Source: Chloranthus sessilifolius (lineage: Eukaryota > Streptophyta > Magnoliopsida > Chloranthales > Chloranthaceae). From it: DNA of 64,000 nucleotides. The DNA is taken from the NCBI GenBank assembly GCA_021018995.1, contig CM037593.1:9390088-9454087 (forward strand), given 5' to 3'. The notes beneath the pieces are model-generated. The model was not told the origin of the DNA. It saw nothing but the letters and a program-made list of their open reading frames with translations, and ran no database searches. Positions 23,797 to 34,654 of this stretch are shown here, in pieces (position 1 is the first letter of the stretch; every line of letters starts with the position of its first letter). The position numbers and the translations under genes were made by a program.

Positions 23797-24030
23797 CATG
23801 GATCAAAATTCCATTCGATACCGATACGTATTGGACGATACGTATGGTATCGGAGGTCACCGATACGGTACATTCAATGTACCGTATCGGAGGTCACCGA
23901 TACGGTACATTCAATGTACCGTATCGGTCATATATATGTGTTTATCGGATGATTCCGATACATATCGTCCGATACATATCAGTTTTGGGCTCGGACGATA
24001 CGTATCGGTTTTCCGGCATTTTGATCCATT
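23797..24030. mobile_element. CATGG-type hAT-like MITE with perfect 8-bp duplication
   Basis: Ends CATGGATCAAAATTCC and GGCATTTTGATCCATT are inverted, flanked by CTAGTACC (23789-23796 and 24031-24038). Inside, a block of about 37 bp around GTCACCGATACGGTACATTC is repeated in tandem. The two overlapping ORFs here are artefacts of that repeat. Confidence 0.85.
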
Positions 24031-24038
24031 CTAGTACC

Positions 24039-25338
24039 ACGCGACGTGGTAGTGGGCCTGTTTTTTTTAAATACGAAAGTTACTAGTGGGCCTCCAAAGA
24101 GGAAAATGTTAGAAGGCGGGTGAGGGGCCATTAATCCTATTACATTCCAACTTAATGAGATGTAGCCGGTGATCGGTGTTGTCCCAGTACAGTCATTAGA
24201 AAGCTTTGGTGATGGGAACTTACAAAGTTGAGAGAGAGAGAGAGAGTGTGTGTGCGTGTGTGTGGAGTCTTAGCACTATCATATCACCTACCTGAATAGA
24301 TAAATATCCACAGAATACGCACCTCAAACATTTTAAACACAATTTCGGTTAAAATTTATTTTAATTGCGGAATAGCGCCTCATACGGTTAAAACAGGAGA
24401 GACACGTCCGTTTTCGATGCACGAAGGTCAATGGCTCAAATCTCATGTACGAAATTGCCCCTATATATGCCCTAAATTGATACCCATTTGCCCGCCCTTT
24501 GTCACAGCATTAAAGCAGTTCTTCTCCCGAGACTGTGGGGTCTCGGGTACGCCTACTGTGAAATACACGCCGTGAAGAGATGATAGTTTCGTCGGAGATC
24601 AAATGAAAATCGGGAAGAAATTTTGTAACTGCCGAATGTTGATTCTATGAGAACAAAGTCAGATCGTTGATTGGAGATTTACTTGATTAGCGTACCTCCA
24701 CTAGATCTCGTCGTTAGAGATTTGCGTTTTTACAAGCTACAGTGATTTGATTTGATCGTTGTTTCTTATGATTTCCGCCATTAAAGAGCGATTCCAAGTG
24801 TTGGGGCATTTCATTGAACACCTTTTTTTTAAAAAGTAGAACCATTCCATCCACCACAAAAGATCTGTTGGGATAACCATTGAAGAACACTTTTGAAAAA
24901 TCAATTGAAAAGCAAAAACCATGGAACTTACCAAAAATATACTTCAAGGCATTGCCGTGGGGAATGGGGACGAGTACTCAAAATGCAAGGTAGTTAACTA
25001 ATCTAAAATTGGCATGTTTACCATAAACCAGAAATAACAATTCAAATTGAAATAGTTGTGCATCATCATCATTGATCAACATAAGCCAGGATGTATACAG
25101 TCAATGAATGAGTACAGAGTTGGCAGATTGAGATCTGAAAATGATTTGAAAGAAATCAGATCGAGATTTGAAAAAAATACCTTATAGAGGTGGCAGAGCT
25201 AATATTATGCGGTACGAATGTCGGATTCGATCACTGACGGGTGTCGAAAACTTCTAGCGAGCAGAAAATGTTAGTTGCGCTTGTTCGAACTCCGTTGGTA
25301 GCATCCTTGCTAGTGCTCGATCTGAATCAATATATCAA
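24039..25338. other. Intergenic, no gene; GA/GT microsatellite
   Basis: A (GA)n(GT)n run lies at about 24229-24264. The rest is unremarkable AT-rich sequence without a domain-bearing ORF. Confidence 0.5.
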
Positions 25339-25485
25339 CACTACAAAAAATAAGAGTATTAGCGGCAGTTTTTTGCTGTAAAAAACTGCTGCTGTTAATA
25401 ATTACGTTATTAAGACTATTAGCGGCATTTTTTAGTTAAAAGCGGCAGTTTTTTGCTGCCGCTAATAGTCTTATTTTTTGTAGTG
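25339..25485. mobile_element. 147-bp CACTA deletion derivative (MITE)
   Basis: It begins CACTACAAAAAATAAGAG and ends CTTATTTTTTGTAGTG, with CAA duplicated on both sides (25336-25338 and 25486-25488). It contains several AGCGGCAGTTTTTTGCTG hairpins. The ends and subterminal hairpins match the large CACTA element at 27832-40666, so that family is the likely source of transposase. Confidence 0.9.
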
Positions 25486-25488
25486 CAA

Positions 25489-26490
25489 AATCAAAATCAA
25501 TCTTCTAAAGATCAAAATCAGAAGCAGAAAACAAGGAAATTAGAAAACCTAACTTTAGCAAATTCAATCCTCTAAAGATCATCTCATGAGCTGATAAAGT
25601 CGATTGATTTGAAGCAGAAAATAAGAAATTACAAACCGTAACTTACATTAAAATTAAATGATCTGAAGCAAAATTAATCCAAGCAAACTCACTTGGATCG
25701 TTCACGAGATCTGGAAAAATGAAGAGGAAATTGATTTTGATTAGTTATTTGGTGAAGATGATGATGAATCTAGCGAAAACTGTCCGAAAGGATAAAAAAT
25801 CTGACGAAAATGACTAGATTTTGTACGGAAAAATGAATTGAATCGGCCAAAACTACCAGAAGAAGAGGAAACCCTAGCTTTTGCTGGCGCTCTATGACAA
25901 CAAACCCTAACTTAGTTGGCGATCAGCGTCGAGTTGTTCGCGAAAGAGTTGGTGATCAGCGTGGAGTTGTCCTCGAAAGCTCGAAAGAGAACTTATAGAA
26001 GGCAAGTGTTGAGGAGCCTATGCCGATAGAGATGAGGGTGGTCGATACAAAATCTTTTGTTTCAGTCTATTAATAGTAGCTGCCAGTATTATAAAAAAAA
26101 AACAAAAATACTAGCTGCCACTAAAAGTCATTTATTTTGTAGTGGTCATACATTATTTATCCGATAATATATTGCAACAAACGAGTCTTGTGCCTCTTTC
26201 AGAATGTGACTTCTCGTATGCTCTCTAATAAATCCATTTGTATAGATAACTTAGTGACAAATAAAGTTTTTCCTTCTCAGTTTTACTATTTACACATAGC
26301 TTCAACATTCTCTAGTAGAAAAAAAAATTGTGTGCTACATTTTTCATTAAAATATTAACTATATTCTATATATAGTAATCATAGTTATTGTTACTTAACT
26401 TTCCGATGTTGCATAACAAACTTCCAAGATCCTCCACATTATTTGTATAATAAAAGTGTATTGTTTGTATCTGGCAAGCTATACGATGCT

Positions 26491-26521
<31 letters not shown>

Positions 26522-26800
26522 GAAAATTTAGATTTGTTTATAATATCGAACACTACGTGTCCCTGGCTGTCCTGCAGTAGTCGTGGATCATGCCACAATG
26601 TCATTTGCTGCAGTTTACTTGCCTTAAACCCAACATTGATACCACTTGTAAAGTTACATCGTACAATTTTGACAAAACTTGACTACTTGGTGGTGTAAAA
26701 TGGAATTCTAGTCGAACTTATTTGATAACGTTGTTCGTGTTGTTTAACTCAAGGATAATAGCTTTTCACTGCCTCCCTCTAGGACTCATACGCTACATTA

Positions 26801-26834
<34 letters not shown>

Positions 26835-27831
26835 TAAAAAACTAATTAATAAAACATGAGATGTAATGAAATAATAATATATGTTACATAAGATGCAAAT
26901 ACCCTTAATTAAAAGAAGTCTTAACCTTCCCATGTATAATGATTCAAGTTCAAACCAACTAAAACAGTGATTGCATATGAAAGTTGTAGTTTTGTGTCAA
27001 TTATTGTTGCTACAGCTCTTAAAATACGTAGTTAAGATGAAACCGGATACACTAACTTAAAGATCTTAACTCTTTTGTCACCCAATAGCCAACTATTCAA
27101 AATCGACTCATTAGCCAACTCGTCACACAACTTTAAATAAATAATATTAGTGTTGTGAAGTGACCCACTAATATGAGAAAACAAGTAGGATAAACTATTA
27201 TGGCACATTAAGCATTGTGAACAAATAATGATTTAGATTTATTTTTCGTAGTAACCCTACTTTTAGTCTGTTATAATGATTATTGTCATTTTTTTAAGAA
27301 ATAAGATTATCTTTTAACTTAGAAAATATGAGAATCGAAACGATAGTACCCCTGCACGTAATTTGAAAATCCCTATTTAATAAGATTCGTTGCAAAAAAG
27401 TTGGGGCTTAGGCTATGTCTGGTAGCCCCAGAATTCCTTCATGGTCTTCAGTGGTCAATCAAAAACCCAAGCATGATAAGCATTATTTTGGGTGAAATGA
27501 TTTTAAGAGTTAAAAGGATTGCTTATTTATGTAAGATTCCATGGGGACTAGTGAAATTAGTGAATAATGAGCAAGAGAGGTTGGTTGACTCATAACATGC
27601 ATAGAAGTTGGGTTTTAGTGGTTAAAGGTTTTTTTTTATAATATAGTAGTCGGGTTTTAGATTTAAAGTGTTTAGAAGAGTTATAGCTCATAACAAAGCT
27701 TTTGAAAATAAAATTTCGTGGTATTCTTAAAGTTGGGTTAATAACTTTATAATTTTTTTTATTGAAAGTAAGATTTAAGTAATTCTATAATCAACGACAC
27801 AAAACATAGTAAAATGATTTCAATTAAGAAT
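25489..27831. other. Intergenic; orphan CACTA end at 26085-26145
   Basis: A block with TAGCTGCCACTAAAAGTC and ending ATTTTGTAGTG at about 26145 looks like a lone right end of a related CACTA element. No matching left end or 3-bp duplication was found. CT and GT/GA microsatellites lie at about 26490-26521 and 26801-26835. No gene is supported. Confidence 0.5.
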
Positions 27832-27997
27832 CACTACAAAAATATTGCGTATTAGCGGCGGCAGGCTTTATAGTAATAAGTATAAAAAGCTACATTGTAT
27901 TAAGTATAAAAAGCTAATCGAGTGTGCTTCGGCAGGAACCGGCGAGTGACGAAATCCAACCAAAAGGCGAAACCCACTCTCTACTTGAGGTTGTGCC

Positions 27998-28008
27998 TAT
28001 ATAAAGGA
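27998..28008 (+). promoter_or_regulatory. TATA box of the CACTA transposase transcript
   Basis: CTATATAAAGG lies about 180 bp before the first recognisable TNP2 codons and 165 bp inside the left end. It is a good match to a plant TATA box. Promoter use is an inference. Confidence 0.5.
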
Positions 28009-28184
28009 ACCTTTCCCTTGTTCCAGCTGATGCGAAACCTAACCGCGCAGGCCCAACTCTCTCTCGTTCCATCTGATGTGAGGTGAAACCCAAATCCTTT
28101 CTCCTTCGTTCTCTCATCTCCGAATTGCAAAACCCTAATTGTTCTCTCAATTTTTTATTTACATGTAAGTCAACTATATTTACA

Positions 28185-29462
28185 TGTAGGTACTTATTGA
28201 CATTGAAGTCATATGTGCGTAATAGAGCTCAACCCGAGGGGTCCATTGCCGAAGGGTACCTCGCAGAAGAATGTCTAACATTTTGCTCTCAATACTTTAA
28301 CAATGTTGAAACAAGGTTAAATCGACCCCGGAGGAATCTTGACTTTGTTGCAAATAGCAGCGCAACATTATTCCTATTGAGCGAGTTAGAATGGGCACAA
28401 GCACATCGCTATTTGGTGTTCAACCATGAGAAGATCACAACTTATTTAAAGTAAGGCCTCACACATTTGTAAATTATTTTTTATACTTATACAATATTTG
28501 ATGCTCACACAACGTTCATTCAACATAGGCATCATGATCGAGTGTTGCATATGATGTACCCAAAAGCCAATCCTCATGAAAGACAAAAATTGAAGAATGA
28601 ACAATTTGTTGATTGGTTTAAGGAACATGTAAGTTAGGATTGTTTATATATCAACAGTTATTTTATATGAATTTTAGATTGTGTTTTGACCTTCTTGTGC
28701 ACTTCAAATAGGTACGAAAGTTAAAAAAATTCAAATAGTTCATTGCCGAAAGAAATTGCTTTGATTGCTGAAGGTCCTTATTCAAAAGCAAGAAGATTCA
28801 CTAGTTACACTATTAACGGATATAAATTTCGAACAATTGAAAAAGAGAAGAGAGCTAAAACTCAAAATAGTGGTGTTGCGGTCATTGCAACTATTACAAG
28901 CTACTCAAGTATTAAGGACAAAAGACCTATTGTTGGAGAGATAACATACTACGGCCGTTTAACCGATATAATCGAGTTAACATATTCAGAACAACTCAAG
29001 TTTGTACTGTTTAAGTGTGATTGGGTTGATGTGACAACACAGGGCAAAGGAATTAAGATTGATGATTTAGGATTCACACTTGTGAATTTTACCCGATTGT
29101 TGTTCCCCACTCAACAAGTGTCAGATGAACCATACATTTTGGCATCTCAGGCTACTCAGGTTTTCTATGTCCAAGATCTAGTTGATCCGAATTGGCATAT
29201 TGTCGTAAAGACTAAGCCTAGGGACCTATTTGATATGAGATGGAATGATAATGCTTTATTGGATAGTAGTACTTATGCAATCCAAGAGCCAAATGACACT
29301 ATCGAGGATGGTGTTGATGACAATTGGGTAAGGAAAGATGTGGTTGGACCAACTGTAGATGCACCTCTCCAAATGCGTGTTCCACAACAAGCTCCTTCAA
29401 CTGATTTCATTGACGATGCTCTTGGATCAGATTCTGATTCTCAAGTGGATGGAAGTGATTAA
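28185..29462 (+). pseudogene. Truncated TNP2-type CACTA transposase: end of DUF4218 plus DUF4216
   Basis: TNP2 transposases excise and insert CACTA elements. Only the C-terminal part remains. Exon 1 (about 28185-28450) reads YLLTLKSYVRNRAQPEGSIA then EGYLAEECLTFCSQYF and NRPRRN, the conserved end of DUF4218. Exon 2 (28529-28628) contains HHDRVLHMMYPKANPHERQK. Exon 3 (28712-29462) holds DUF4216: SYTINGYKFRTIEKEKRAKT, KRPIVGEITYYGRLTDIIEL, KFVLFKCDWVDV, ending in an acidic tail. The catalytic Transposase_21 core, normally upstream, is absent. Exon 3 does not read cleanly across its acceptor: a stop lies in or next to an A-run at about 28722-28730, suggesting a small indel. Splice sites GT/AG are otherwise intact. 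Confidence 0.85.
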
Positions 29463-30310
29463 CTATTTCCCATCATGCACAATAAGCTCCGGTCCACCAA
29501 GACAAGGTACATGCAATTTGACATGTTTACTTTTTCATAAGGTTGGGCTCTATATGCATATTTACTAGGTCGTGCCTAATTATGATATTTTGTTCTATTT
29601 ATTTAAAATGATTTCCCTTTGTGGATAAAGGTTGGGCTCTATATCCAAACATGCATGATGCTCATAGAGATTAGAGAGAGAACAATTGGGATCCATCCAT
29701 TGTGGACCTTGATAAATGAAGCCGAGGTATATAATAGCTCAAAGACAGGTTATATGGATTTATAAGGTGTTTTGTTATTTGATTTGGGCACAAACTCACA
29801 ATGACATAGTGGTACCAATCTCCATTTGGGTGATGGCCCGGGCACCCAGGTTATTAAAAAAAAAGGAGCTTCAAACAAATTAGATAACCATTCGTCTCAC
29901 CTTTATTTGTTTGAATTAATTTTCTAGGACAAGCTCTGCATGCTTCTTTTGAGAATTTCAAAGAGATCGTTAGATCTGATTTCTTCAAATGATCCTGACC
30001 ATTTACTTTAGTCATTGTCGTCTATCACCTAAGTTCGTACCTTTTTTATTGAACTGAAATTTAATCACGGATATAGAGAGAAGCACTGCTCTATAGTATG
30101 CATTGATGACATTTATTTTATATTATAGTTACAGATGTCTACAAATAAAGAAATATAAATAGTTTAGCACAATGATTATTTTTACTAATATTCTGCATAA
30201 CTTAATTATTTTTACTTCAGGTAACATTTGTTTCAAGTGAGCCGCTGCCTCCTGAGTTCTTAATTCGTTCTTGCCTAATTATGATATTTACTTTGTCCAG
30301 TTCTAGTCAG

Positions 30311-31810
30311 ATGGATAGTGTTGAAGCGACAGGATCTGGGAAGAGGACAGTACGAGGTCGTTCCAAGTGTGCCTATATGCAATGATTGACAGATGGGGAG
30401 AAATTTCAGGTCCTCGTCAGTGACGGGCAACTTGTAGAAAAAAGTGCATTGGACTTTTCAACTTGGTTTGGTACTTTAGGAAAAGATGGCTGAGTATTGT
30501 CAATTGACCGTCCATCGTGGAAAGAAGTTGAAGATGAAGCGAAGGACAAGGCATAGAAACGCGTTCAGGTAAATATGCATGCTTTGAGTTTTCCTTTACA
30601 TTTTTTTTTTTATGTAGCATATTTAAATGATTATGTTTTCTACTTGAACTTTGGTTTAGGTGAAAGTTGATATTGGCAATGAGATAAAACACTATGTAAT
30701 GCTCTCACTTGCCAAAAAATGGAGGGACTACAAGTGCGAGCTAAAGAGAAAGTGGTATGTCAATTGCCCACCTAATGAAGATCTGTACGAGCATTACCCT
30801 ATAAATGTATTGTCAGATCAATGGCAAACTCTTATCCATTTCTGGGATTCTGAGGAAGGTAAGGTATATATATTTCATAAAAGAATTTAAAATAATTTAC
30901 TTTGCATAACAAACTTGTCAACATCAATTAATTTATGTGGTATAGAAAAGAAGCGAAAAAAATAAACGAAATAAGTCGTGCCAGAAACTTGCCCATACCA
31001 CCGGTACGAAAAGCTTCGCGAGAGTGCGTCATGAGGAGGTATACATTTAAGTTTAAGTTCAATCTGTTTATCATGTATCTCATCTATGTCAATATTCATT
31101 TTTTACTAATAATTTTCTTTTTGACATAGCACGTCAAGAGAGGAGGGCAGAATCCGCCTAGCCGAGCGGAGATTTTTTTGCTTACACATTCATATAAAGA
31201 TGGCACATCAGTCAATGAAGTGGCTGCAGAGAAGATTGTAAGTTCATACTATTGTATTCATTATCTATAGACTTTATATAATTAAGAAGATAAATGAAAT
31301 GTAATCAATTGCAGTGTAAGATGAAGGAATTACTATCGGAAGATGGTTTGGTGGATAAGACCTCTCAAAATGATGTGTATTGGAAGGTTATGGGACCTGA
31401 GAAACCGGGGCGTGTTCGTGGCCTAGGATTGGGGCCAACTCCCACCAGTCTTTGGGGATCATCATCTAGCTGTGGTGGGTCATCCTCTGGTGAGTTCATA
31501 GCAATGAAAGATAAAATACACTTACTGGAAGAGCTCTTGAATAAGAGAGATGTCGAGATGGTAGAGCAACAAAAGCAAAGAGATGAGCAACAAAGGTTGA
31601 TGGTTGAGCAACAGCGGCAGAGAGAGGTTTAGATGGCAGATGGAAGAGTAATGCCCAAATAACAGAACTTAAGAGCATGTTCTTGACTCTCTCGCGGCAG
31701 GTATATATAACTATTTGTTTATAGATTGTAAGTTTTTTAATATGTTTAATAAACTTATAAATGATTTCTTTCTCCTTTTTATTGTGCAGCTTGGTGGCAA
31801 TTCTAAATAG
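30311..31810 (+). pseudogene. CACTA second gene, Transposase_24 (Ptta/En/Spm) family, with in-frame stops
   Basis: The family accompanies TNP2 in plant CACTA elements and probably binds element DNA. Exons inferred from GT-AG junctions: 30311-30568, 30660-30858, 30946-31038, 31130-31237, 31315-31700, 31800-31810. The protein reads MDSVEATGSGKRTVRGRSK, then FSTWFGTLGKDG, SIDRPSWKEVEDEAKDKA, VKVDIGNEIKHYVMLSLAKK, WRDYKCELKRKWY, GTKSFARVR, PSRAEIFLLTHSYKDGTSVN, and a C-terminal glutamine-rich coiled-coil-like stretch. Exon 1 contains three in-frame stops (30383 TGA, 30491 TGA, 30554 TAG). Another follows REV at about 31630. The surrounding sequence is well conserved, so it is a recent pseudogene or a defective copy. 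Confidence 0.8.
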
Positions 31811-33089
31811 TTATTGCCTATTGTCATTCATCCAGTCTATTACAGGTATGTTGAGTAAATTGCTCTGATAAATAGCTATTGCTTACTGTCATCTGTATTT
31901 ATGCTTTGTTGACTTGTTTGTTCAAATTAGCAATACAACTAACTTTGTTCATAATTAATTTTGATGTAATACAACAATGTACAAGTGGAGGACATAGCAG
32001 TCCAAGCTCCACCTGATTCTCCTTATACCCACCTTAAAATGGCTAGATAGTGATAATTTGTCCACTTCATATAAATTTTAGTTGTTGTTTAGGTGTCTTT
32101 TTTATTCCACTAATGGTTGAGAATTGAGATGGCATCAGAAAGTTAAATCTTGTTTTTTCAGATTTGTGTTTTGTAATAGAAGATTATGGGTAGATATATC
32201 TAGATCTAGTACTTTAACTTTGTTTTGAATATGGCTCATTGATCAAATTTGTCACTAACTATGTTTCACAATTTTTTCATCTTTCAATGTTTAGCTTTGT
32301 TCTTGGTCACTTTGTTGTATAAGGTTTTGGAATTTTTTTGAGAATGATAGCTACTATATACCAAACAAAAGGTTAGTATTTATCATTAAATTTAAATTTA
32401 TATTGCTTATCATTCCTAATCTATATTGCTTAGAAATTTAGCTAATCAGAGCTTATTTGTTTCATTCATTGCAGAGTATATATGAGTTTTGGGAATTTAT
32501 GCATATGTGTGTGAATACTACAAAGAGAAGGTAAATTTTCTGATGTGGCATTTGCTGCTCTTCTATCTTCTTTCTATTGCTACAGGTTAATAGTTCTCAG
32601 AACATATCCCCTTTGATGGCAACTGGATTATATAAACTTTATTGTTTATACAAACTTTAGTTTCCATAACTGCATCCTGCCCTAGTTCCAATTGGGTCAT
32701 TCTCACCTTATTCAAGTCCTACGAAGCTCTTCCTTCACTTGTCCTTGTCAGCCAGTTGTTGGAGTTTCTGCCAAGCACTTTAATTGTTGTTACATATGTC
32801 TGCAAAGTCAACCCCAAATAGATGGGATAAGGCTGTGATGATGATGATGACAATGGCTGGTTATTTAATGGGACTACTCCATTACTAGCCTTATTAGGCA
32901 TTTGGGAAATTTCCTATTTCTTGATTTTAAGCAACCTTAAATTCTCAACTACACGTCTCTGTGAGAAGTTCTAGCTTGGAGCAATTTTTATTGTTATTTA
33001 TGGTGCCATTTAGTGACGATTTTTCAGAGAAACAAATAAAGTAATTATTTGATGTAACTCTAACTAGTTATTACATTGTTTATTTGCAG
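31811..33089. other. CACTA interior, nothing recognised
   Basis: AT-rich sequence between the transposase gene and the first captured exon. I found no domain-bearing reading frame. It may contain introns or flanks captured with the MVD fragment. Confidence 0.4.
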
Positions 33090-33499
33090 TTTTTGCCCTT
33101 GCAAAACTAATGAACGTGAAAGAAGAAAGTGGAGAACTTTCCTCTATCGCAAAGTTTACCCTTACAAGTTATCATATCTATGTTACAGATGACAAATCGC
33201 ATGTGCATGTGTATATACATCTGCATATTCTTGCTCAAGTTTATTTCTGTGCTTGTCGGTCCACACACATGATGTGCTTTGTTGAAATAAAAACTCTCAA
33301 ACAATTATCATGGGTGTTGTTTTCTTACTTTCCATTGCTTAGAAAATTCAAAACAGTACTATTTCCCTTATCATGATATACAAATTCAAATTGAGAAAGG
33401 AACAATTATTATAATCTTTTTTTAATTTATCACAGGCAAGGGTCAGGCAGTGCTTGTCGCAGTCTTTATGGTGGATTTGTCAAGTGGACCATGGGAAAT
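33090..33499 (+). pseudogene. MVD: Captured fragment of mevalonate diphosphate decarboxylase (MVD), two exons with intron
   Basis: MVD makes isopentenyl diphosphate from mevalonate diphosphate in the isoprenoid pathway. Exon A (33090-33153) reads FALAKLMNVKEESGELSSIA after TTTGCAG and ends in phase 2 before GTTTAC. Exon B (33436-33499) follows ATCACAG and reads [20 protein letters not shown] then N before GTAAGG. The [14 protein letters not shown] stretch is the conserved GHMP-kinase-fold phosphate-binding region of MVD. The usual ARQ at the junction reads AKQ. Only about 43 residues of a roughly 420-residue enzyme are present, so this is a gene fragment inside the CACTA element. The intron is retained, so capture was from DNA, not from mRNA. 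Confidence 0.88.
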
Positions 33500-34654
33500 G
33501 TAAGGTTGAATTTTGACGTTCTACTTGTTTGCTTCCTGATGACAATTTGTGAATAATTTCAGTCTTCATCCCATCATTGCAGTGCCCAGTTCTGATTTTA
33601 TTTTATCTTCTCATGCCTATATAATGGGAAATAATCCCATTATATATATGTATTCTATATAATGGGAAATAATCCCCTTGCTCCAGTCATGGGATATGGG
33701 ACTCGAGTTGGTATTTAATGGAACAGCTGCCCATGACTTTTCAAAGACAGTTAAAAATGATATGCAGCCAATAGCAGCTTGAGTCATAGGGTATAGTTCC
33801 ATGACTCGAGGGAGGGAAATTGACCAAATCAAACCAAATCGTGAATTGGTGCCCTTCAAACTGTTATGCAGTTAGGTATATGGTTGAATGAATTGGGTAG
33901 CACATCTTATACCATATTTTATAAACATCAGTTTTATAAAAAAGTATATTCAATTGATTTATATATGTTACCTCCCTATTTTAACTGCAAGAGATGTTAC
34001 TTGTATGGTCACTGTTCCAGCTGACATGGAAGTGGAAGCACAATTCTTAGCAAAGGAGGATGGGGTCAGTGGCGGAACCACATGTAAGGGAGTGTGGGCG
34101 AGCGCCCCCACTCAAATCCCTAAAACTTGAAAAAAAAAAAAAAACAATTTGTTATGTTTTCTAAAACTTAGAAGCCATACGCCTGTCTGCAACTCTCTGT
34201 CATCCATTTTATATATTTCTTTCTTTTTTAAGAGTCTTCTCACGCCCTCTCTATCTTAGAGCCTTTTTATTTGTTTCTTTTCTAATAGCCTTCTGACGCC
34301 CTATCCCTACTAGACAATTGACACCTTCTCTGACAACACATCCTTCAAATGTCTTTACATGAATCATTTATGTTCATACGGTCAAAATTTGAGAAGGTAT
34401 GGACCATCCGCACCATCAAAATGATAGATCATAAGTTGAAAGGCATTGGCCCAAAAATCAAAATTTTTTAAAAGTTTTAACCATCCGATCTGTGCACTCT
34501 AATATCAATCATTGTGTTTTGTTTAAATGGTTGGTGTTCAAATTTGCCAATTTGATGGTTCACATCCACTTATGGACATAATTATTTGGCTAAATTTTTT
34601 TCCAATAATGAATTGCCTCCTAAACCATTTAGATTGATCATAAATCACTGTGAA

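Noticed and set aside
25339-26145. One 0.8-kb CACTA element between the two CACTA-type ends
   Set aside because: The 147-bp element has its own right end and CAA duplication at 25485-25488. The end at 26145 lacks a matching left end and duplication.
29790-29875. Possible second SINE with A-run (GGCCCGGGCACCCAGGTTATT then A9)
   Set aside because: No flanking duplication and only a weak box match. Not enough to call.
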